Made by a program: the position numbers and the translations under genes | Assembly (NCBI RefSeq): GCF_001636425.1 | Contig: NZ_KV440953.1 | Coordinates: 1,190,847-1,254,846 of the forward strand | Length of the DNA: 64,000 bases | Reading direction: 5' to 3' | Origin: Heyndrickxia acidicola | GTDB taxonomy: Bacteria > Bacillota > Bacilli > Bacillales > Bacillaceae_C | Part shown: positions 28,533 to 37,833 of the stretch, piece after piece | Position numbering within the stretch: the first letter of the stretch is position 1 | Layout of the letters: each line of letters begins with the position of its first letter | The notes under the pieces: generated by a model | Database searches by the model: none | Seen by the model: the letters and a program-made list of their open reading frames with translations, nothing else | Told to the model about the DNA's origin: nothing

Positions 28533-29810
28533 TTATTTTATAGAAATCTGTTTGGCCGTTGGATGGGCATTCTGCTTGCTGTTTTTGGATTTCCAGACAG
28601 CATTAAACGAAAAGACGATGATAGCACCGAGGATTAAAAAGAATCCCAGGACATAAAAGCCTTCCAGCAGGTTTTTCCCTTGAGCCACAGCCCCTACAAT
28701 AATCGGACCGACAATGCCGCCAAAATTTCCGCACAAGTTTATTAAACCATTCAATGTGCCTGCCTGATTATTGGGGAAAAACGACATCGCCCAGGCCCAC
28801 CATGGACCAAAAGCTGCATAGATCCCAATTCCGGCAATGATTAAAAAGACTAGGTTCATGGCAAGGCTGCCGCCCATAACATGCTGAAGGACTAACGCGA
28901 TTCCTCCGATGGCTAAAGGAATAGCGATAAAAAAAGCTCGTTTTTCTTTATGCTTATCCGCCCAGGAAGCGTTGATGTACATGGAAACCGCCGCCAGTAC
29001 AAATGGGATGGCCGTTAACCAGCCGACCGTTCCAATGCCTTTACTGCTAAGTTCCTTCATTAAGCTTGGCATCCATAACCCGAAGCTGTACAAGCCTGTA
29101 ATCCAAAGGAAGTAGACTAGAGAAAAAATCCATGCCCGGTAGTTTCCAATCACCTCTAGAAACGAACCGTTCTCTTTTACGCCAGTATACCGATTTTTTT
29201 GGATATATTCTCTTTCTTCCTTGGAAATAAAGCGGTCCTTTTCCGGGGAATCAGAAGCAAATCCCATAAAGAAAAAGGCTAAAATGATCGGAAGGCTGCC
29301 CTGCAAAATAAACATTACATGATAATTCCAGTTTTCAATCATCCATCCGGCAAGAGGCGCCATGATAATGGAAGAGATCGGCAGCGACATTTCCGAGAAA
29401 TTAATCGCTCTCGCCCGCTCATGCGAAGCATACCAATTGATAAAATACACGGCAAATGCAGGCCAAAGCACCCCTTCGGCAAGACCCATGATAAACCTAA
29501 CGGTCAATAGCATATCGTAGCTCTTCACAATCCCCGTTAAAATTCCCGTTAGCCCTAAGAAGAAAAGGGATGCAACAATAATCGTTTTGGCACTGTATTT
29601 GCTTGCTAAAAGGCCGCTTGGTATTTGCGTGATGACATAGCCCCAGAAAAATGAGGATAACAACACACCAGTGGTTGTCGCCGAGAGTCCCAGCGACTTC
29701 ACCATGATTGGTGCTGCCATTCCAATATTCGATCGATCCACAAATGCCACTAAGTAGGTTAAAAAGAGCAATAAGCCAATTCGGTACCAGCGAGCTTTTG
29801 GTATACTCAT
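28533..29810 (-). CDS. MFS transporter, anion:cation symporter (ACS) type
   Basis: A 425-residue protein with 12 predicted membrane segments. ACS-family features are visible: FVDRSNIGMAAPIM near residue 25, SFFWGYVITQIPSGLLA in helix 2, and GLAEGVLWPAFAVYFINW near helix 4. Relatives move hexuronates, galactonate, glucarate, tartrate or similar organic anions with protons. It probably supplies a carboxylate substrate controlled by the adjacent MocR regulator. The substrate cannot be read from the sequence. Confidence 0.88.
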   Translation of the reverse strand: MSIPKARWYRIGLLLFLTYLVAFVDRSNIGMAAPIMVKSLGLSATTTGVLLSSFFWGYVITQIPSGLLASKYSAKTIIVASLFFLGLTGILTGIVKSYDMLLTVRFIMGLAEGVLWPAFAVYFINWYASHERARAINFSEMSLPISSIIMAPLAGWMIENWNYHVMFILQGSLPIILAFFFMGFASDSPEKDRFISKEEREYIQKNRYTGVKENGSFLEVIGNYRAWIFSLVYFLWITGLYSFGLWMPSLMKELSSKGIGTVGWLTAIPFVLAAVSMYINASWADKHKEKRAFFIAIPLAIGGIALVLQHVMGGSLAMNLVFLIIAGIGIYAAFGPWWAWAMSFFPNNQAGTLNGLINLCGNFGGIVGPIIVGAVAQGKNLLEGFYVLGFFLILGAIIVFSFNAVWKSKNSKQNAHPTAKQISIK

Positions 29811-30302
29811 TTACAACTCCCCTTTTTCTTTTTTAATAGACAGCATACAGGCTAAAAGTTCTTTTAAACATCCTCCTTGCTCTAACAGAAATGAACCTCC
29901 TTTACCTATTGGTAGCGCTTTCTTTATTGAATTAAGAATATTTGAAATTCAAAAGGTTATCTATAGCCACTTTAAAAATTGGATATATATCTACGAGCCC
30001 ACCTTTCATGTTGTGGCATTACAAATGTGTAAATGGGAAAATAAAAAGCCTCTCGCTCAGCCGAGAGCTTACGAATATTTTTTAAAAGAGTGTAACCTTG
30101 CAAAAAAATCTATAAACTGCAATATCCGTAAGAAAGTCCAGGTCAAAAAGCTCATGGCCCAGGTAATCGATATTAGCTGAGTAAAAAAGATATCATACTT
30201 AAAGATTGTAAAAAGAACAGCAACGGTGTCTAAATTTACCTTTTCCATTTAAATTTTGAGTATAATTAACTTATAAAATTTAATAGTAGGAGGAATATTT
30301 CA
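29811..30302. other. 492-base intergenic stretch at the left edge of the accessory island
   Basis: Contains a CTCTCG/CGAGAG hairpin (30047-30070) followed by a T run on the plus strand, and the AGGAGG site of the next gene at 30289. Base composition becomes more AT-rich from here on. No gene is recognised. Confidence 0.35.
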
Positions 30303-30783
30303 ATGCCTGTTAAAAACTCAACTCTTGCTAATCCAGATCCAATAATCATGACTCCAAAAGAGGTAAATGATGATTTATTTGAGTATCTTTCGATAAAAGG
30401 CTTTAAAATTAGATCCTCAGCTTCTCCCTCCGAAATCGATATAAGAGCCGTAAAAAAATAATGTGGAATTATTTATCGAATCAAGAGGTAATCAAGCAAA
30501 TAAGAATAGAGGAACTGATATCGTTTTTGACAGCTCTCAATTAGATATTCAAGTTTCAGAACAGGTAAATCAAGTCATGAGGTTTCAACAATCCACAAGT
30601 ACAAGTTTTATTCCTATTTTTTTTATGGCTAACCCAGATGTTACAAGTATAAAAAAAAGAATAGCGAAGATAAATGATGGTCTAGATAAACTTAAAATTG
30701 TAGGGGTATGGGTAAATAAATCATCTCAAATCACAATTGAAGGACCTGAAGCAATAAAGGAAATAATCTCACAATTACTTTAA
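30303..30783 (+). pseudogene. Small PD-(D/E)XK-like protein, broken by a one-base frameshift
   Basis: Translation starts at ATG 30303 behind AGGAGGAA and runs 52 residues to a stop at 30459. The gene continues in another frame (30463-30783) as VELFIESRGNQ... and ends EAIKEIISQLL. One additional A in the seven-A run at 30452-30458 would join the parts (DIRAVKKNNVELFIESRG) into a protein of about 160 residues. SEIDIRA followed by ELFIESRG resembles the D...ExK core of restriction-endonuclease-like folds, with R in place of K. A good terminator follows. No named family recognised; the nuclease idea is tentative. Confidence 0.6.
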
Positions 30784-30801
30784 TAACCATTTAAAAAATA
30801 T

Positions 30802-30832
30802 AAAGACAATCTGAAAGTAGATTGTCTTTTTT
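30802..30832. terminator. Terminator between convergent genes
   Basis: AAAGACAATCT pairs with AGATTGTCTTT, followed by a T run on the plus strand; it lies four bases from the end of the NucS-like gene on the other strand and may serve both. Confidence 0.85.
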
Positions 30833-30836
30833 GTAC

Positions 30837-31925
30837 CTATTCATCTATATTAATACTAAAATACTTTGAAACCTTGTCTATTGTGTATTGGCTCCTTAAT
30901 TTATATGCGCTATTTTGATTTGCTTTTAAGCCTTTTTCCCAATAGGCTTTCTCTTTTTCAACATATCTTTCCCATTCAACTTTCACTATATATTCGCACT
31001 TTTCATTATCCTCCATATCATGAAACATATCAGGAGCTTTCAATTGCAATTTTAAATCATGAAATTTTTTATCTTCCCCATCTACACTTAACGTGGCTTC
31101 TCCTATAGGTTTTGCTTCTTCAATTACTCTTCCTATTCCTACATAACCCTTTTTGGGAATCATACAAAAGATTCTTGAACCTACAAATAATTGTTGCAAA
31201 GTTTTAGTATACCAACGGCCATTTCCTGCTGAAATAAATCCATATTTTAATGCATCTTCCCAATTTCTATATTGTCCGTCATCAAAGTTAACCACATAAT
31301 CTTGTTTATTCCATTTTTCCTTTTTACCCACATTATTATTATTACTAGATTTTTCTTCCACTATATTTGGGTCAATTAACCAACTTCTAGTAATAAATTC
31401 TTGTTCTCTCTCTTGGAAATACCGGAAAAATACAGCATTAATAGGAACATCAAAATTAGTAGATAAATAATTAATTATTCTTTCTGTTTCACTATCTAAT
31501 TGAGAAGAAACAATCATCATTTGGTGAGATTCGTTTAATTTATCAGGCAAATCAATTATAAATTTTTCAGCAAATGCTTCTTCTAATGACCTATTATTAT
31601 GTACTTCAAATGTTTTTAAAATTTGTTCATATGATAAATTTTGAACCCATGAAGCATAATCTATAGCTTGTGCAACTACTTCTCTAGGTGCACGGTTTTT
31701 CTTAAGCTCAATAATATGTAGATTACCATCATCGTCAATTGCCAGCATATCAATGTACTTTCCATAGTCTGTTTTTACTTGCCTACCCACAAGCAATAAG
31801 TTTTCTGATAATATTGAAATATCCTGAACTAGGATGTCTTCTAATTTCTTTTCAGATTCAATAGGACTAAAAGAGATCTTCTTTACTTCATTATTAATTT
31901 TCCAAATGCCTACTTCTATTGGCAT
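30837..31925 (-). CDS. NucS-like (DUF91) nuclease with a PUA/EVE-like C-terminal domain
   Basis: In the 362-residue protein residues 45-95 carry the NucS/DUF91 nuclease core: D59 in YIDMLAIDDDG, E73-x-K75 in HIIELKKNRAPREV, and Q86xxxY90 in QAIDYASW, the PD-(D/E)XK-plus-QxxxY arrangement. The C-terminal half contains GNGRWYTKTLQQLFVGSRIF and GYVGIGRVIEEA, which resemble PUA-fold (EVE/ASCH-like) domains that read modified bases; this second call is by pattern only. It is the third gene of a McrBC-like operon, 31 bases after the DUF2357 gene. A nuclease or sensor accessory to modification-dependent restriction is inferred. Confidence 0.78.
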   Translation of the reverse strand: MPIEVGIWKINNEVKKISFSPIESEKKLEDILVQDISILSENLLLVGRQVKTDYGKYIDMLAIDDDGNLHIIELKKNRAPREVVAQAIDYASWVQNLSYEQILKTFEVHNNRSLEEAFAEKFIIDLPDKLNESHQMMIVSSQLDSETERIINYLSTNFDVPINAVFFRYFQEREQEFITRSWLIDPNIVEEKSSNNNNVGKKEKWNKQDYVVNFDDGQYRNWEDALKYGFISAGNGRWYTKTLQQLFVGSRIFCMIPKKGYVGIGRVIEEAKPIGEATLSVDGEDKKFHDLKLQLKAPDMFHDMEDNEKCEYIVKVEWERYVEKEKAYWEKGLKANQNSAYKLRSQYTIDKVSKYFSINIDE

Positions 31926-31956
31926 AAAAACAACTCCTTATAAATAGCTTCATAAC

Positions 31957-34422
31957 TCATTGGAAAATTGTCTCCTTGATCATTTTAAAAACACTTGCTG
32001 GCTGCTTTTTTAATTGTTCCATAGGGATATAAAGAATTAATTCATCGTTATACAAAATGTGAATTTGCCTTATACCCACATCTAGTACTAAAGAATAAAA
32101 TCCAATTTGATAGGCCTGTATTTTTCTTGCCTGATCTACCAGCTTTTGATCTAGGTTTGTTCTTACATTCGTAGATAATCTTCGCAACATCCTCCACAAC
32201 TTTCGCTCTTCCCCAAATTTCATATAGAGCTCTGGTAATTCTGCTACTTCTTTTAATAGATTCATTGTCGTAAGAAGATACGATTGAATGCCATATCCTA
32301 CTGGTCGAATGGTAGTACTAAGTGACTCCCACTTTTCTATTTTAAATTCTATATATACATCGTTTAAAAGCTGAATGACCTGTACATTTTTTATTTCACC
32401 GTAAAAATGAATGCCATTTTCAGCAGTTGAATCTTTTGTCACTTCTTGTGTCACATATAAAGCTAAAAACCTTGCATTTTGCCAGCCTTCTTTTAAGTTG
32501 TTTGCTTTAATTCTATAGTGGCCATTCTTTTTAAACTCCACATAATCATCTTTATTATTTACCGAACCTATTAATACCGTTTCATCTAAATTAGACCTCC
32601 AGTACGCCACTGATCCCTGTGGTAAAATCCCCTCATTTTGCAGGTCTTCAGGATTACTTTCGATTAAACGGTCCACAATTCGTTCTACCAGCTTCGTTGC
32701 ATTTGGTAAAAACGGTAACCCTCCAATGTTCACCTCATCAATACTCTTGTAAAAAGGATGCAATTCATAATTTTCCTCGTCATACCATGGAAATAAAACA
32801 TAGGCTCCAAATGCATGACGTTCATATGACCCCTGCCGCTTACGAACTACATGCGCATCACGATACCGATGCATTGTATTAATATCCTCTTCCATAGGAC
32901 CGGGTCCATTCTGTGAATATTCTTGTCCAAAATCAATGCGATATTTTGCATCAAAAATATAATTATACGAATAACTGACTCCCTTTTTTTGAACCTCTAG
33001 CATAATATCCGGCTTTTGAGCGACAGTTGGCAGCTTACCAGAATTCTTCTGAAAAGAAAGCTTAATCCTTTCATGCGTTTGAGGGTGACGAAAGACCTGT
33101 GTGGCATTGGATGTCTGATCAAGATCGACAAATAAGGCTCCTTGTCTTGTTTTTACGATATTTTGATTTTCCATCACATAATTTTTTCGTAGGATTTGAC
33201 CAAGCTTCAAATAGGTCCAGTACTCATATAGAGTAGCCACGTCCTTTACTGACATTTTATAGAGCTCACCCTGAAGGGACAGTCCTCTTGAAACGATCAG
33301 ATAAATTTTATATGCTTCTCTGTAACCCGCTTTGGATTGCATTACCATATTGAGAACAGTACGGTCAATCGAGCCAATTTCCTTCCAAAAAGACTTCTGA
33401 AGGAATTTTTCCAACTGTTTTACCATATAAGTAATTCGATTGACTAAAATTTCATCAACCTCCACTTGAAAACGAGTATCTCTCTTAATTACTCTCTGTT
33501 TTAAATCTGTTAGCTTATGAAGTAAGCGCTCGATCATCCATTTAACAAAACGGTTTTCTAGGGTATTAAAAGATAATCGTTTATTCGTGTTTATTCCCTT
33601 TGTCGGCAAAAAAGTCCGCCCTTTTATGGAAAACCCTATAGGACTATCTTCAAATACTTGAGGATGCTTCCTTAAAAATTGTCTTCCTTTTGAGTCTAAA
33701 CGCTTAATCCGATCCCCTCTTACCAGCTCATGCTCAGTGTTCAACTGATGATGAGGCTGCTGTTCAATTTTTCTAATGGCTTTTTCGAATGCGAGGAAAT
33801 AATGCTCCAATAAGCGAAAAAATTCAGTAGGTGAGGGATTCTCAGAAAGAATGGAAGAAGCATTTAAGTACGTCTTCTTTATAAAATGAAAGGCTAAATT
33901 ATACACCTCGTCATTCACTTCCTCCAGCAGCTTGCGATAATCCTCCTTGTAGCTTAGCTTAGAGGGGAAAATTTCAAGCGTCACCTCTAAAAGTTTTTCC
34001 TTTCCCGAATAGAAAGAAAAGTTCGTCAAACCTACCTCATTCGTAAATTGTAAATTCCCCATAAGAATACCTGAAGTTCCTACTGGAGAGATCGAGTTAC
34101 GAATTCCTGGATGCTCATGATAAAACTGTATTTGCTTTTCTCTCTTTGGTGTAAGGACTAACTGATAGATCCCATTTTCAAAAAAGATAGGTGCGAGCTT
34201 ATTTGATTGCACAAACTCTAACTCCCCTGTTTCTACGTTCAAAACGTCAGCTGCTTCCATTTGCTCTCCATGGACACGTATCACCATTGTTTCCTTTTCC
34301 AGCTCTACCTGCTTTCGGTATTGTCTAAGATTGGTATACTTCCTGTCATAGGGAAGCCCCTTGATAAATAAGGATAGATCAGCCGTTTCAATGATTAATA
34401 GCTCTTGGGTTTCCATTTTCAT
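31957..34422 (-). CDS. DUF2357 McrC-like restriction nuclease subunit
   Basis: This 821-residue protein has an N-terminal DUF2357-type region and, in the middle, a PD-(D/E)XK nuclease core: D472 in KPDIMLEV and D491-A-K493 in YIFDAKYRIDF, followed by EEDINTMHRYRDAH. The DAKY core and its position behind a McrB-like AAA+ gene (stop to start six bases) identify it as the McrC-like partner that cuts DNA when driven by the motor. DUF2357 proteins are known partners of McrB-type GTPases in type IV-like systems. The C-terminal third (about 560-821) has no motif I recognise. Confidence 0.85.
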   Translation of the reverse strand: MKMETQELLIIETADLSLFIKGLPYDRKYTNLRQYRKQVELEKETMVIRVHGEQMEAADVLNVETGELEFVQSNKLAPIFFENGIYQLVLTPKREKQIQFYHEHPGIRNSISPVGTSGILMGNLQFTNEVGLTNFSFYSGKEKLLEVTLEIFPSKLSYKEDYRKLLEEVNDEVYNLAFHFIKKTYLNASSILSENPSPTEFFRLLEHYFLAFEKAIRKIEQQPHHQLNTEHELVRGDRIKRLDSKGRQFLRKHPQVFEDSPIGFSIKGRTFLPTKGINTNKRLSFNTLENRFVKWMIERLLHKLTDLKQRVIKRDTRFQVEVDEILVNRITYMVKQLEKFLQKSFWKEIGSIDRTVLNMVMQSKAGYREAYKIYLIVSRGLSLQGELYKMSVKDVATLYEYWTYLKLGQILRKNYVMENQNIVKTRQGALFVDLDQTSNATQVFRHPQTHERIKLSFQKNSGKLPTVAQKPDIMLEVQKKGVSYSYNYIFDAKYRIDFGQEYSQNGPGPMEEDINTMHRYRDAHVVRKRQGSYERHAFGAYVLFPWYDEENYELHPFYKSIDEVNIGGLPFLPNATKLVERIVDRLIESNPEDLQNEGILPQGSVAYWRSNLDETVLIGSVNNKDDYVEFKKNGHYRIKANNLKEGWQNARFLALYVTQEVTKDSTAENGIHFYGEIKNVQVIQLLNDVYIEFKIEKWESLSTTIRPVGYGIQSYLLTTMNLLKEVAELPELYMKFGEERKLWRMLRRLSTNVRTNLDQKLVDQARKIQAYQIGFYSLVLDVGIRQIHILYNDELILYIPMEQLKKQPASVFKMIKETIFQ

Positions 34423-34428
34423 GTCTCC

Positions 34429-36939
34429 TTAGGAAAGCCAAAAGGATGTAAATCCATCATTTTGAATCTTTTCAATCATGCTGGAAAGTTTTTTTGCAGT
34501 CTTTGGATACCGAACTTCTTTATCGGTTAACAATAACCCATTTTCCCACTCATGAGTTGTACAAAATTGATAGAGATTCTTTAAGACCTGTTCTGACTTC
34601 GCATCATTTCCTGTTAATCTAGGTAATACTTTTTGAAAAAGCTGTGAATCAAAGGCTTGATTCCGTGGCATAAGCTGACCTTGTTCGTTGTAAATCATAT
34701 AAAAGCAAATCTCATCCCGAACACGGTAGCCAAAATGAGCGTTGGTCAATTCAAGAATTTTATTGATATCAACCAGCCATGTGGTCACTTCTCGAATTAA
34801 TGTCTCATGCTCTAGGAAGGCATCCTTAAGCTTTAAGAACTCACCTGCAAGCAGTTGGTTTGAAATAGCGACCGGTTCAATGGACTCTAACTCCGTTAAA
34901 AAATTAAAATGATCCAAATTCACTTCATTGTATTCAATGGTATTTGCACGGTCTAATACCTTTGGACTGAACGGATGGGTTGTCTCGTCCATATTAACCG
35001 TTCCAATTAAATAGATATTATTCCTAAGCATAAGCTTCCCTACTTCTTCTCTCTCTACTATAGGTGTAGAAATATACTCTCCATCCTTTTTCTCTCTACT
35101 CTCCATGACACTAAGTAGATCACTAAAATAATACTCTACCCTTGCTAAATTCATTTCATCTAATAAAATAAAGTAAGGCTTGTCATGGTTTTCTGCTCTA
35201 TTTGCTTCTTGTAAGATTTTAGTTAGAGGCCCAGGCTTAAATTCCCCTTTTAAATCCTCAAAACCAATTAAATCGGATCCATCACTCCAATCCGGACGTA
35301 CAGGGATTAACTTAAATTGACCATTTTGTTCGGTTGCACCTATACTTTCAGCAAATAACTTAATAATCTGGGTCTTCCCTGTCCCTGAAATACCAGAAAG
35401 GATTACAAATGGTTTTGTCTTGAGACAAAGATAAAGATTTTTGATGCTATCTAAAGAATAGTAAAAGCCCTTATGGTTGATATAGGAATGAATATGGTTG
35501 ACCAAGTCTTCCATGCTTAAAGAGAATTTTTGAGGATTACTTGGTTCAATTGAATTCTCTTTAAGCTCAATAAATTGTTCATAGTAGTTTAGCATATCTT
35601 TTAAATCAGAAAGGATCTGGTTTTCAGATGGAAAATTATCGGTGGTATACTCTATATACGCAGCAACAGACTTTTGATATTTTTTTGCTAACCCACTATT
35701 CCCAAGGTTAAAATCAGAATCTTTTTTGAAACGTTCGCTTACTTGAATTTCATTTCTAAAGGTTAAAATAATCTTCTCCATCTGTTCTTGAGTTGTTTCT
35801 GTAACTCCTTGAGCAAACGTTAAGTAAAGTCTTTTTGAATCTTCACTTAGCAAGTAAACAATATAATAACCTCTCTGCGTAGTAGTAGTAATATTTTTAT
35901 TCATAACAGCAATCCAAGGTATTACTGCCCAATTGCCTTGCCCCACAGAACCTTTTATTATGTAATTTTCTTTATTTATAAAATTCAGCTTTTCAAAAGC
36001 CTTCGGTAAGTCGTTTCGAACAACATACCCTAGAGGACTCCCAGCAAATGGACCTTTTTTAGCTACTTCATACTCATTTATAAACCTTAATAGCAACGGT
36101 CTGACTTCTTCATTTATAATGGGAACCCACTCCTCATCAATAACACCTGTTTTTACTAGCCAACCTAAGATATTTCGAGTTCTGTATTCAGACACAGATT
36201 CCAGCATTAGATTTTCTCCTCTGGAATTACGTACAATAAGCATTCCCATTTCAACAAGACACTTCAATTTATCTTCCATTGTAAAATGAGGTATTACATA
36301 AAGAATTTCGACGAATATTTTAAAATACTCTTGCTTAAGAATTTGGACCTTTATTAGGTCTTTCTTATTCTCAGCTTGCTGATACTTCTCTATAAGAATA
36401 GTATTAGGATCGAAGCTTTCATTCAAGATTCCAAGTATTTTTAATCCCTGCCGAGCCCTTGACTTTAATCTTTTTTCCTTATCTGATTTAAAATCTTTTG
36501 AAATGGATTTTGGATTGATCTTTCCTTTCAAAGTATCATCTAGAAATTCTTTAACCGAATCAAAGGCTGCTTCCGGTAACTGATCAGTAGTAAACTCTTT
36601 TAATCGTATAGCAATTGCTTGTCCTTTCATTGTCTTTTCAATAAAAGGAAGCTTCTCAAAAAAGGACATAAAAAAAGAATACCGAGGATTTGTTTTTATA
36701 AAATCTTTTGAAGAGGCATGTCTCACATTTGTAAATTCAGACCAAGCTAGTTCTAAAAAATCTAAAGGAATTAAATCCCACGGTTCTTGTCGATTTCCCT
36801 CTTCAAACGTTTTTCTTGAACGTTCAGTTTCAACATGAAGACCTTTATCCGTAACTTTTACAATCCAGTTTGGTTGCTGTGAAAGTGTTAATATCTTAGT
36901 TGTTTTTTTGGCATATTCAATCAATAGTTTTTCAAGCAT
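34429..36939 (-). CDS. McrB-like AAA+ protein with DUF3578 (MrcB N-terminal) DNA-reader domain
   Basis: Start set at 36939 (LEKLLIEYAKK...) behind AGAAGG; 836 residues. A DUF3578/MrcB-like segment is visible around residues 320-400 (KGSVGQGNWAVIPWIAVMNK, then GYYIVYLLSED). The AAA+ domain has Walker A GISGTGKT (516-523), Walker B LLDEMNLARVEYYFSDLL with D594/E595, and the GTVNMDETTHPFSPKVLDRA sensor region typical of McrB GTPases. DUF3578 domains are thought to recognise modified DNA. It heads the three-gene operon; it would assemble a ring that loads the DUF2357 nuclease. The first 300 residues have no domain I can name. Confidence 0.88.
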   Translation of the reverse strand: MLEKLLIEYAKKTTKILTLSQQPNWIVKVTDKGLHVETERSRKTFEEGNRQEPWDLIPLDFLELAWSEFTNVRHASSKDFIKTNPRYSFFMSFFEKLPFIEKTMKGQAIAIRLKEFTTDQLPEAAFDSVKEFLDDTLKGKINPKSISKDFKSDKEKRLKSRARQGLKILGILNESFDPNTILIEKYQQAENKKDLIKVQILKQEYFKIFVEILYVIPHFTMEDKLKCLVEMGMLIVRNSRGENLMLESVSEYRTRNILGWLVKTGVIDEEWVPIINEEVRPLLLRFINEYEVAKKGPFAGSPLGYVVRNDLPKAFEKLNFINKENYIIKGSVGQGNWAVIPWIAVMNKNITTTTQRGYYIVYLLSEDSKRLYLTFAQGVTETTQEQMEKIILTFRNEIQVSERFKKDSDFNLGNSGLAKKYQKSVAAYIEYTTDNFPSENQILSDLKDMLNYYEQFIELKENSIEPSNPQKFSLSMEDLVNHIHSYINHKGFYYSLDSIKNLYLCLKTKPFVILSGISGTGKTQIIKLFAESIGATEQNGQFKLIPVRPDWSDGSDLIGFEDLKGEFKPGPLTKILQEANRAENHDKPYFILLDEMNLARVEYYFSDLLSVMESREKKDGEYISTPIVEREEVGKLMLRNNIYLIGTVNMDETTHPFSPKVLDRANTIEYNEVNLDHFNFLTELESIEPVAISNQLLAGEFLKLKDAFLEHETLIREVTTWLVDINKILELTNAHFGYRVRDEICFYMIYNEQGQLMPRNQAFDSQLFQKVLPRLTGNDAKSEQVLKNLYQFCTTHEWENGLLLTDKEVRYPKTAKKLSSMIEKIQNDGFTSFWLS

Positions 36940-37474
36940 TATATTACCTTCTAACCCAATATTATTATTATTTATCATATTCAAGATCAAAGCTCATAGC
37001 CGGAACCAATTAAAATATTTAAATTTTTACTCTGGAGACTTCTCTGTAACAAACTATTAAGCTTCTTTTTCTGTTCCTCAAAACTTATATCGCTACATAA
37101 ATTTATCCCCTCTCTTAAATAATATAAATATGAAGTTTCTATAATTTATTTAGTACCCTCTCTTTCTTAATTCTGTGCTTACTGTCACTATAAACCCCTT
37201 CTAAAATAATCAATCCGCTTATATTGATTATTTTACCAAAAATTGTTGAATAATGATTATCTATTAGATTCTTATTGTTCTCATTCTATAGATAATAAAT
37301 TTTCCAAATAACCGCTAATGATTTTTTAATTGTCCTTTCAGTTCTTCTAATCTCTTTCATCCAAAAAACCCCTTAGAACAAGTACGTTTATTGGACCTTC
37401 CTGAATTCTCTTGTCGGTTATCTTTTAAACCAGTGATCCCATCTATTCTATAAGCCACACGCCATCAACCTATT

Positions 37475-37562
37475 AATGATCGAATTCGTCTTTCTCTGAT
37501 TACTTCTATGTCAAAGCCACATTCTTCAAAAATTTGTTTTGGCAGTTTACCGTTCTAATTTT
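37475..37562 (-). mobile_element. Fragment of an IS3-family transposase helix-turn-helix region
   Basis: On the minus strand the frame reads GKLPKQIFEECGFDIEVIRE and ends RIRSLIG-stop, resembling the segment (…IFEECGFDv…igxxRi…) found in the OrfA HTH of IS3-type elements of Firmicutes. Only about 29 codons survive. Confidence 0.4.
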
Positions 37563-37700
37563 CAACCATAAAATGACATTTGATTTTATCTTTATAAGTT
37601 ATCCCTTTTGAGCTTACTGACTTTACATAAGGTTTTTTTTTAACTTTAGAATTTTTAAGGCCAAGTAGACTACAGTTAATAAACAAAGGGAGAATCTACG

Positions 37701-37763
37701 ATGACTAAGAGAGGACGTCAATCATTTACCGATGATTTTAAGCAACAGAAGGTGCAGCTGTAA
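37701..37763 (+). mobile_element. N-terminal stub of an IS3-family OrfA transposase
   Basis: Twenty residues, MTKRGRQSFTDDFKQQKVQL, then a stop. This is the characteristic first segment of IS3/IS150-type OrfA proteins (xxRxFTDEFKQQxVxL). The remaining transposase is absent. It lies 70 bases before the RecB-like gene. Confidence 0.6.
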
Positions 37764-37833
37764 CGCACAAAACATATGGCTTTTTGTGGTAATATATAAT
37801 AAAAAGTCAAAAAACTAAGAAAGGAAATAACCT

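Larger units (their letters stand above)
36940..37833. other. 894-base stretch of insertion-sequence debris
   Basis: Two IS3-type fragments are described separately (37475-37562 minus, 37701-37763 plus). The remainder, 36940-37474, is AT-rich and holds no readable gene; the promoter of the McrBC-like operon should lie near 36950-37100. Confidence 0.4.
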
